This document shows positions 53,481 through 64,000 of a stretch of 64,000 nt of DNA, in pieces. Position numbers and translations under genes: made by a program. Numbering within the stretch: position 1 is the stretch's first letter; each line of letters begins with the position of its first letter. Where the stretch lies: the NCBI GenBank assembly GCA_016617855.1, contig JAECUM010013002.1, positions 1-64,000 of the forward strand, written 5' to 3'. Source of the stretch: Megalonaias nervosa (Eukaryota; Mollusca; Bivalvia; Unionida; Unionidae). The notes under the pieces were generated by a model. It was not told where the DNA came from. It searched no databases and saw only the letters and a program-made list of their open reading frames with translations.

Positions 53481-55552
53481 TAATATGGGTTTGTGGCAAC
53501 ATTCCCTTGTATCATCTACTAAGAGTAGCATATAGTAATCGTTTTCTTAATATACGATGTTTGGTAAACATTATAGACATATGAGTAAATGCATACATCA
53601 TGATACAAAATGTAAAGGTGGGGATCTTTCTTTGTCTCTTTTCAAGGGGTGAATGTATAGTGATATGACAGTTTTGTGCAGATGGTATTTCCATAACAAC
53701 AAGAGCAATAATTTACTTGCAGGTGCTGCAGCAAATACTTTCTTTCTTTTCATTAATAAATATATTGAAATATCATTTTGTTCTTCTGGAAATAATGTTG
53801 CACGTAGTGCAGCCTCTTTGGCTGGTGGCATAACGGCCCGCATTTGTTTGATTTCTTTAAGAAAATGTCGGAAATATTTTCCCCAGTTGTGCTTCATCCA
53901 CAACAATAATATTCTTCTAAGATTGGTTTATATCTCGCAATACAGTGGAACAGATGTCTTTTTCTCCAACGATGTGTTATAGATGCGATTGACTTTGTAG
54001 TTTTTGAAATGTACGAATTCTTAAGCAGACATTTGTTGATGCAGAAAAATGGCACTGGATCCATTGTCCATAACATGCTCTGTATTATTGCATTTAATGG
54101 GTCTATAATCACCACAAATGCAGCTTGCTTTACCACATTTTCACAGATAATTGCAGTTAATTCCTAACTTAAAACCTTTGCCTTATCCAGTTGGTTGTAT
54201 ACCTCTAACATTATCAATGGATGTAATTAGATGTATTATGACTTTTGTTTGAAGAGACTTTAGTTCTGATATGTTAGTACCATACATTTCATTGTAAATC
54301 TTCAAACAGTTCTCGAGTTATTCCTTCATTTCCTGAAAAAGGAAGATAATAAACAAACACAATTTTTACAATGCTATTACTGTAATATGATTAAAAGAAA
54401 CGACAATTCACATTGTGCCCCTATAAACATGTTTTTCATAACAGGGTGAAAAGTAGCAACTAACTGAATAAATATTCTTCCTCCATTACATTGGTTTTTA
54501 TCAAAGATTCAAGTCATGTCCTGACGTGAAGTGTCAACATAATTAATTAATTATTAATTAATTATCGATAACAGTCACAAAAAGACTAAGTAACAGTGTG
54601 ATTTATATGATGAAAGAAACTGGCTTAAAAATGACACATTCTAGACAGCAATGTTAACTAATGAATGGCAACTAAATCAAGAGGTAGCTTGGGTTTGTAC
54701 AGTTTATAACATGTTGTCCAGGGGCAGTGAAGCAAGATAGTTCACAGTAATATTTGTAGCAAATTGTAATATGCCTGTTCAAATGTATATAGGCGTGCAC
54801 ACAAAAGAAAAAATGACAATTACTATGTTCCACATTTATTGTGTCAGGTATTCACCTATTTGTTAGTAGAAATAGTGTGCTCTCAAAATCCCCATTCTGA
54901 TGGGACCAGTACATATTTTATCGCCATAATGCATTATACTTCAATGTCAATAACCATAAAAGGCGAAAATGTACAGGAAAACACAGCTCCAGTGAAGGTT
55001 TACCTTAATGTACAATGCTGCTGATCTCTTTCGTGAAGGCTCGGGTAATGTCTTTGTGGTGCTATATATCAGTGCTGTTATATGAACTAATCCTGGTAAC
55101 TTATGGCTGCTCCATTGGGCATGTTTTATTGAGACCATGGTATTACAACCTCACTTCTGGAGAGCTTCCAATTAATCCAACTCTGTTTCAGTTAATCTTA
55201 TAGATCAGTAAGATGGTAACTAAATGTGTTAGATATGAAGATTTCAAAATAACATTCAGGGTGGAAGCACAGTCAAATAAACCATGGAACTTGACATATT
55301 GACAGATGTGTGAAGCAATGTGCATGCATTAAGTGACTATTCATCTAAAAATATATGAGGTTTCTAGAAGTATGCTGATCAAATACGTTCAGCCATTTAC
55401 AGCTAAAAAACGAATGAGGTGCGCTAGCTATCATAAACTTCAAGGCAATATGAGGATGATGAGGTGTGATTATTTAGCACAATCAGCACATACAGGTAGA
55501 ATAGGAAGTTTAGTGACGATGTACTAAATTAAAAGAACACAGGTAATATAAT
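53481..55552. other. noncoding, nothing recognised
   Basis: Open stretches on both strands at 53598-53982 carry no family motif and overlap one another. A TTAATTAATTAT palindromic run lies near 54541-54563. Confidence 0.4.
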
Positions 55553-56210
55553 TCGTGATTGAAATACCATTTTGAATATCTCAGTCAATTATGTGTCTCA
55601 AAGATCAGCTATAGGTACCAATTAATAGATCCTATATCATTTACTAAACGATAAATTCTCATCGCCAACAGTTGTAAATAAGGGAGGACATCTCCATATG
55701 TTGGACATGTACCATTTACTTATTAACATCAACTGTGCAAATATAATTAAAATGATCCGTTTGAACATTTCTAGTGTACTTTTTAGAGTGTTGGTTAACA
55801 ATTATTAAGTCGAATAGTTGATTGGAAAGCGACATGAGCTGATGCTACAATACCACACTCTCTCAAAGTACTCAATTAAATATGTTACTATACATAAGCA
55901 AATTCATGAAAGAAATACTGGGCATTTTAAATGCATACAGCTAGTTACATGCCTAACAGATCAGCTATAGGTACAATGAGATCATATATGATATAATGAA
56001 TGTGAACTTGTGATTGCAAACATTCCAAAGTATACAGACATTTGTTGATGTGGGTATTTAACTATGTACAAGATTTTTTCAATTTGAACATTTCTCATGT
56101 AATGTTTGTAGTGTTTGTTAATAATTCCCATTAATAATTGTTATGTATATATTTCGTAAGTGTATTATTGTTATGATTCAAATTTGAAAGGGTCATTTGG
56201 CTGATATGTT
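55553..56210 (+). repeat. diverged tandem duplication of about 330-350 bp
   Basis: Two blocks (about 55553-55850 and 55908-56210) share GATCAGCTATAGGTAC and TTGAACATTTCT and a similar order of motifs. Identity is low. Confidence 0.4.
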
Positions 56211-56221
56211 AAGGCTTTCCT

Positions 56222-56330
56222 GAAAATGCATTAAAAATGTGAGCAATGGGACGCGAGTCCCATAAAACTCCTTGCTATATAGTTTTAGTACATTACATAA
56301 TAAATTATCAGTCTGCGAGTAGCTAAGAGA
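56222..56330 (+). repeat. dispersed repeat, copy 1
   Basis: Shares CATTAAAAATGTG, CTTGCTATATAGTTTTAGT and a CAT.ACATAA part with 63850-63960 in the same orientation, roughly 70% identical by eye. Confidence 0.5.
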
Positions 56331-57059
56331 ATTGATTATTTTGGGACAGTATGCATTTCCCTTAACTACATAATACTATGTCTGGCTATGACCATTTCAT
56401 TTGTTCCAGCAAGTGTGATTTCCAAGAGCTTATGTTGTATGACCTTAAACTATGTCGTATGAAATACTAAATATAATGCCTTCTCCCTCGATACCTGTAG
56501 AGTATGCTGCCCGGCGGCGAAACAGTTTCCTCCGGTGAAGGCGAATATATAATAGGGGCTTGGTACTTTATAGTCAACTTTATGTGCTCATGAACGACAA
56601 ACACTGATGTGCAACCAATTGTAATGTCCCTGTAGTGCCGGAAACAGCATGAAAAACCCCAAGGCATACGACAATGCTGTTTCATTATACCAAATGCATC
56701 GTGACCTCCAGTGTCTGATAGAAACTATATTTCTCCAGTTTAGAGCATACACAATATCAATGCTTAAAAGTGGCCTGTATTATGGGACGATGACTGGATG
56801 TCATGCGTACAGAGCCTTTAATTGCCTTAGTGGGCCATGGCCACGTTTTCAAGCGTCTAGCGGCTTTGACTTTTCATATATGTGGTTACCTGCAAGATCG
56901 TTTTAATGTTGATGCAGTGCATGTGAAATTACGGATTTAACCTCATTCATGCGTATCCTTACGTTTGTCTTTGATCTTGAAATACGAACATCACTTTCTA
57001 AATGCTGATTGAGGACTTGAAGAGATATTCGCTCGTCTCCCGTCATTCCTAAGGTATTA
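56331..57059. other. noncoding, nothing recognised
   Basis: No feature supported. Confidence 0.35.
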
Positions 57060-57610
57060 CATAATGGTTGGACGAGAGATCACAATTACTGGCAGCCAGA
57101 AGGCTGCTAATTATGGTGTTCCATGTCAGTCCGCATTCCTTCTCTTTTTCTATAGCCTTCGTATCTATAGACCGACTATTCTTTCTACTCCCATCCAAGT
57201 TCCAGTAATGGCTGTCCTGGGCGGTGCATCCAGTGACATTCGGCATATATACCTCAGACATTGCTATCTTATTTTCCTCACAATCTGTACAAAAGATTTT
57301 ATTCTGTCCTTTGATGAAGAGCTTCAGTTCTGATCATGTTTGGGCAGAAGATGCACAGAATCTTGTTTTGGAACATTTCAAGCTCTTGTGCGATTCTTGA
57401 TATTGTCTTAGTTAATTCAGTGTCTTGCATTTGTAACCGATGACAATGCTTCTAAAACTTCTCAGCCGGGTCTTGAGTCCAAGTTCTTTGGACTTCAGTA
57501 TGTGTTTCAGGATACCGAAGGTTGGGATTTGCTTTGTTAATTCTCGTTTCTACTTATCTCTCCCCCTCTGTCCCTGTCTGTCTCTCTGTCTTTGTCTGTC
57601 ACACACAAAC

Positions 57611-57669
<59 letters not shown>

Positions 57670-57960
57670 AGTATCCGTCTGTGGTCACTTTGCTCCAAAG
57701 ATATGTGAATTCTTCTAACTTCTCAATGGGATCTTTATGCACAGTGATCGGGTGGTTGGTTGCATGTTTTGTCCTCTTTATATTAGTTTTCGTATTGTTC
57801 AGTTTCAGTCCTTTCTTTATGGCTGTCACACTATCTGTCACTGTCTGGTCTTCTATGTATATGTGCCGGTTTGAAAGCATTCTAATATCACCGGCGTAGA
57901 CGAGGTCTTCCAGGAATAAAGTGAGAGTTCATCCAATTCCCCATATGCCTTCCATGCTGT
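57060..57960 (-). pseudogene. LINE reverse transcriptase C-terminal relic
   Basis: Minus-strand translation reads FLEDLVYAGDI (a decayed F-x-D-D-x box) near 57900, then IEKLEEFTYLWSKVTTDG near 57700, a helical segment (LKHILKSKELGLKTRLRSF) and, near 57180-57100, KEKECGLTWNTI. These are in the order found in the last third of LINE RTs: active site, FTYLGS-x-x-x-x-DG, WK...LxxxTKLR, and TWxxI. A (CT)n tract interrupts it at 57614-57666, and stops and frame shifts are frequent. Confidence 0.75.
57614..57666. repeat. (CT)n microsatellite
   Basis: About 52 bp of CT inside the LINE relic. Confidence 0.95.
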
Positions 57961-59367
57961 TTTCTTTCCTCAGCCAGTGGATGGCAGGGGTGAAGTGGAA
58001 ATGTAGATGGAAGCAGCCTTGTTTTATGCTTGCGTTATTATATAAATATATAATGTGACTTGTCGATAAAAATAGCAAGAACATGCGATAATCGGCAGAT
58101 TTTTTATTCCCATTGAATGACTAGTGGACACTGATATAAGATGTTGTGTGCCTTCAATTGTTCATCTGTAGCTAACATGACTCATGTAGAGCGAATGATT
58201 TTGAAATGGTGATCAATCAAACCTTGGGTGTAATAACCATCTATTTGTAAGCTGTGTGTAAGGATTTAAGCACAGCGTTTGATTAAGAAAAATAATATTA
58301 ATAATATCAATATCCACGGAAAAGTGTAAGGAGAAAAAAGGTAAACAAAACATTAAGAAGAAAAAGTGCTCTCGAACCCTAAACGTTTATTCTTTGCATC
58401 TCACCAAGCCTCTTCAAGACCTGAATTATTTTCTAGCACTAGATTGTATTGCAAATGTTATTATGTATCAGTAGTGCTAGAGAGTAACCTCCTGTTGTGA
58501 GGCTCTGGAAACGATAAGGGTGCAAGAGACAGTTTTTATGCACACATTTAATGCCGCATACACCTACTTATATACAAAAGGTCATAACAAGGTAACATAC
58601 ACGAGTGTGGTCAAAAAGGTCCATAATTTTGGATAGGTATGAAAAAGCGAAACATACGAATATCATTCACTTGACCTGACAAATCATTGGAAGTTCATAG
58701 AATAAAATGTTATGCACCACAACTCAAAAATTGTGAATGCTTTGTTCACGTCCGAAGACCATTTTCGACAGCATATGATACTTACAGTGCAAATGTAATC
58801 CATTTCCCTGGGTGATAATTTTGAAAAACAGTGTGTACTTAGTAGCATGGTGCGATTCAACAATAGTTGTCAGCCACGCAGTTTTGAGATATTATATACT
58901 TGCCTTGCACCCACATGTCAATCTCCATGGGTGGCTAGCTCTGCTTTGTACCCGACTATTGGTACTTCACTGGCTACACACTGTAAAGAGAAATCAAGTT
59001 GGAAACACATGATTCACAAATATATCCATATCTTTGATTAATAAACAGTATCAGCTCAAACGTCACATCATAGCCTTAAGTTAAGAAATTTGCACCTACC
59101 GATTTACGAAACTGTCCCCTGTCACCTAAATAAAGATACGATTTTAGCATTGTGTGAAACCCAAATATGGCATCAGATATGAATCTATACCTTGCTAAGT
59201 ACATAATAAAGAATACATAACAAAATATTTTATAGTTTTATTTTATATCTTATTTATCCCCGAAATCCTATCGTTCGAAAATGGAGATATTTACCCACGT
59301 TATAATAAACAGCATAGACAGAAAACAAAATGATCTAATTTAAGAAATCATATTTGTATTAAAGCAT
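57961..59367. other. noncoding, nothing recognised
   Basis: No feature supported. Confidence 0.4.
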
Positions 59368-59371
59368 GTAT

Positions 59372-60344
<973 letters not shown>

Positions 60345-60348
60345 GTAT

Positions 60349-60832
60349 GATCTCTTTTAATATCTCGATAATGAACGCGTTTTGCATCTACTAATGCCAG
60401 TGTTCATCACTGTGCTGAAAACTCATAGGTGTTAAAGAATTTTGCCTAAGTTCCATCTTTAACAGAAGAAAGTCATTGTCCTGAAGTAAACTACAAAAAG
60501 TTGAAAACAGCCTTTCGTGTCCTTTTTAATTTATGTTTTACACACACCAGAATGTAAAAATATGAGATTCAGTCTGACAAAGCTACTTATAATCTACATT
60601 CCTAGACAGTGCATATATACAGCTGCATTCCTTCCTCTAACCCCTGCCTGTCTTTTGTCTTCATCATTTTCATTTTCTTCTTTTTCATCATCTTGACGAC
60701 TGGTTGTTTCTTCCTCAGCATTTCTCTTCTCATTTTCTTCTGTCCCATTTGTTGTTTGTCGCTACAATACCAAGTCTTCCGATTTATAAATATCTTCATC
60801 ATCTCTGTCGTTGAAGTATTTTTCTTTTGTTT

Positions 60833-60871
<39 letters not shown>

Positions 60872-63849
60872 GGATTATTTTCTTGTCGCCATCATCACTG
60901 ACGACCACATAATGGAAAATGTTTAATTGTATCAGCAACTAACTCTTTGAACTGGAGCGGTAGAGGGATTTATATTGTACTGTTCAATTTATTTCTTTAA
61001 TGTGCATCATATATCTGCTATGAACGAAATATCTGTATATCAGTTAACAAAGTTTCGCTGAATAATGTATCCAATAAGAAAATAAAATAGGTCAGTGTCA
61101 GTAAACAAGCAAAACATTTTTTTTTCTTCACACTTACATTAACGTTTCTTGAGAAATCTTCCAACATATATTGCTTGAACCAAATCCAGATATTTACTAT
61201 AATTTTTAATTCGGGTTTAGAAAGTTAACAGATGCTACAACAAAATATACATACAAAAAAGCAAGTATATTTTGCGGTAAACCCACTGAAGTCATAAAAT
61301 CGTGTGCATTAAACCGGTTGCTACAGGCTACATTATTTAAGAATAACGGCTACTGAACAGGCTGTCAAGCGAAATCAGATGAATAAAAACTTTAGTGGAC
61401 TCTAAGGCAATATCCAACGTCAATCTCTGCATCACACATTGAGTTCATGACAAACCGTGCATCGGAATCTGTCTACTTTACCAGATGTTGCTCATGCCTT
61501 ACATCACTTTTGTTTAGGGCAGTGTACTCCAATCATTTTTACTGACATATTTGTTCGTCACCTGTATGGAAAGTTCATTAGCGAAACACAGCTATCCAGA
61601 TAGGCAAAAAAACACCACTGCCCGAGCAGTTTACCTCTCTAATACCACACAGCTGAACTGTTGGTAGTTGAAGGGAATTCAAGGGAGGTCCTCAAAGGGC
61701 ATCATATTAAGACTGATTCATTCACTTTATGCATGTACATGTTCTAGTGCATGTGTTTGTATCTTCAACGTTGAAACTGTAATTTCGCTATTTTAATGCA
61801 TGTATAAAACCGTCATGTCGTAAGTTGTGCTGCAAGATAACAATCACCACGTATCCCCAAATGAACATTTTCGCCTCCATTATTTCCGACCTGGAACATT
61901 ATTAATATCAGAAAAATCCAACAAAATGCAAAATAAATGTCAACCTTTCCAGCAACGCACTCCCTCCACTCTTCTCGTTTTCTTTCGCTATCTCAAAACC
62001 GTGTCATCTGTACTCCACCCACCCATCCCCTCCCTCACGCGCATCCCCCTCCCTCTCTCTGTGTCTCTGTCTGTCTGTCTGTCTCTCAAATCCACTATGT
62101 CAACAATAGAAAACTTCCAGTAAATACATTTACTTTATAATTAAAAGGTGCAATAAATGCCTCGCAATGAATAATCATTTGAATATTTTATCAATGTATA
62201 ACAATGCCGTATAAAGTGGGATATCAACTGAGTTGCCAGAAGAGATAACACGTAAATGAGCTATGGCGATTTCCATTACGCTATTCGTCACCCACGAATA
62301 AACACGCAACTATACTCGTCCCACCAAAAATTTACTCGATTATAGACAAAACCAAGCAGGGAACACATGCTGTCGTTTCCGATTACCATTAATAGATAAT
62401 CATTTTCTTACAAAATAAAACATGTTCTTCCTCAGGGAGTGTATTAAATTCAATTAAGATCCAAATAATGAACTGAGCACAGCGCACGTTTTCAATCTAG
62501 AAAAAAGACATGTTCTTTGTTTTTCGCAAGGTTGCAGAAAGAAGTTAAAAAGAAAAACAAAACCTCAGGCGTTAGGAAATCTATCTATTCACAGAGATAA
62601 CAAAAAACAAAAAAGCAGTTCTTATTCGAGTTCGACTCAATGGACACGAACTTTCTGCATCAAACCATGCCAAACACAATTTTACTCATTTGCATCACAA
62701 TAAGAATATATGGGACACTTGATTATTTTAGCTCTACATCTAATGGATGTAGCTTGTTTCATTCGTAAATTAATTGACACGTAGTAATCGTCGTGACTTT
62801 CTTAAAATGAATCAATGACTTTCATGTCAGAAGCAAAATGCGACCTATAGTGTATTATATGAACAGCAAAAAAGGAATATAGAACTAAGTGGGGTGGGAT
62901 ATTCTCTTGCAGAGACAAATAAAACATACATGTCAAAACTAAAGTATAAACTGTAATAAGACATTTGTGTACTTACGCTTGTAGCGACAAATAAAGCATG
63001 TCCAAACATTTTGTTTCAAAATGTAGTAAAGATGTATATATAAAGAGATGGGGATACTGTTATATGACTTATATTGTTTGATGATAGTAGAGTGTGTATC
63101 ATTGAGACTTTCTGATGGATTCTTCTTTTAATTATGGGTTTTTTTAATGTGTGTGACTGTATCACTTCTACTTTTTTATTATTTACGACTTGAAAACCGA
63201 TTTGAAGAGTGACCTACATGGTGCATACATTTCATGTGAACTCTCGTTTCTGCTGCCTAATAAATGGAATTATTTATACCTCAACTACGCTCTTGCTTAC
63301 TATCTTTCACCCCAAGATTGCACAAAGTCTGACTTTCATCGACTAAAGTCAGGCATCTGGTTCTGGACAATACTATTAGAATTGGAAGATGATTTAAAAA
63401 CATCTAGATATTTATCAATTTTCTATAGTACCTGTACTTTGACAACAGAGAAACATATTCTACTCTTGTTTCCCTTTTATGCCTTTGTACCATGCCTACA
63501 GTAGGAAGGTATGTGTACAGATAAGTTCATCGGTATGCCAGCTCAGCAAGGGATGCATAGTGCAGATTAAAGACTAGTAATTTAAAATTGAACTTGGAAT
63601 ATTCCTAATCCCAATATCAGAATCGGAAACTCAGTAATGAGTCAACCTGTGTCAATGACATATTCCATGGAAGTTTAACAAGAAAAGTTAGGAATATCCT
63701 GAGATTTGAATCATTCTAAGATTAGAGTGCCAATGTTATCAAACCTTTAGCATCTGAAAACAAGCACACTTCAGAGTCATTGTCTAAAACATTGCAACCT
63801 TTTTTTGGCAGCTTTTATATATGTATAAACTGCTATTGTTTTGGTTTTC
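60349..63849. other. noncoding, nothing recognised
   Basis: An ATT microsatellite (60834-60870) and a CT/TGTC-rich patch (62030-62090) are the only features. An open stretch at 63190-63504 has no family motif. Confidence 0.4.
60834..60870. repeat. (ATT)n microsatellite
   Basis: About 12 ATT units. Confidence 0.95.
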
Positions 63850-63960
63850 GTGTATATCCATTAAAATGTGGGTAATGGGGATGGTTGCCTAACATAAATT
63901 CTTGCTATTTAGTTTCAGTGCATCGCATAAAAAAGTACCGAGCTCAGATTAGCTTAAAAC
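63850..63960 (+). repeat. dispersed repeat, copy 2
   Basis: Partner of 56222-56330. Confidence 0.5.
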
Positions 63961-64000
63961 TTGGTATTTCGTAGGATAGATATCCTCTCAATTACGGAGT

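Noticed and set aside
53598..53982. Possible gene with overlapping open frames on both strands
   Set aside because: Neither strand shows a family motif, splice context or start context that favours it.
60602..60926. Open frames on both strands around the ATT microsatellite
   Set aside because: Low-complexity Phe/Ile or Lys/Met-rich translations with no domain.

Overview
The window looks like an AT-rich animal (metazoan) chromosome. Its genes are split by long introns with GT-AG boundaries, it carries tRNA-derived SINEs, relics of LINE and Ty3-type retroelements, many minisatellites and microsatellites, and two Polinton/Maverick (virus-like) insertions. A marine invertebrate, perhaps a mollusc, is my best guess; nothing in the sequence proves the phylum.

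Region 1 (about 3.6-27.3 kb, + strand) holds most of one host gene. Six exons join in a single open phase and encode a tyrosyl-DNA phosphodiesterase 2 (TDP2)-like protein; an upstream part with the protein's N-terminus is not identified. Its introns hold a minisatellite that repeats an exon end plus splice donor, a SINE, a second minisatellite, an RT relic, and a very decayed Polinton relic (about 11.9-16.4 kb) with recognisable integrase and penton-protein fragments. Imperfect inverted repeats (about 11.3 and 17.5 kb) flank that relic.

Region 2 (27.3-32.6 kb) is noncoding, with an AT microsatellite and four blocks of tandem repeats.

Region 3 (32,633-49,094) is a structurally complete but dead Polinton of about 16.4 kb: TIRs of about 183 bp (by eye about 97% identical), a target-site duplication TGATGTA(G), and densely packed genes. 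On the + strand run a Gln-rich protein, two or three small basic/hydrophobic virion-type proteins, the double jelly-roll major capsid protein, an adenain-like protease, a fibre-like protein with DAATKKYVDD repeats, a small membrane protein and the penton-type minor capsid protein. After a nested SINE come an unknown 140-residue protein, a NUMOD1/HNH homing-type endonuclease (-), a Cys-rich zinc protein (-), a very large replication protein (divergent family-B polymerase, then SF1 helicase, then HNH domain; +), an RVE integrase (-), a phospholipase A2-like protein with a zinc ribbon (-) and an A32/FtsK-type packaging ATPase (+). Several genes (capsid, penton, polymerase-helicase, integrase, ATPase, membrane protein) carry premature stops or frameshifts, so the copy cannot act on its own. 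Protease, fibre, endonuclease, zinc protein and PLA2 frames remain open. Together the set describes a virion-forming, self-synthesising transposon: replication (polymerase/helicase), integration (integrase), particle assembly (capsid, penton, fibre, protease, ATPase) and probably membrane passage (PLA2, basic peptides).

Region 4 (49.1-64 kb) is repeat-rich noncoding DNA. It has three copies of a 0.92-0.97 kb element with TGTTA...TAACA ends and exact 4-bp target duplications (solo LTRs or a Ginger-like transposon), a LINE reverse-transcriptase relic, microsatellites, and no host gene I can support.

All homology statements come from reading motifs by eye; no database search was run. Identity figures are estimates from visual alignment.
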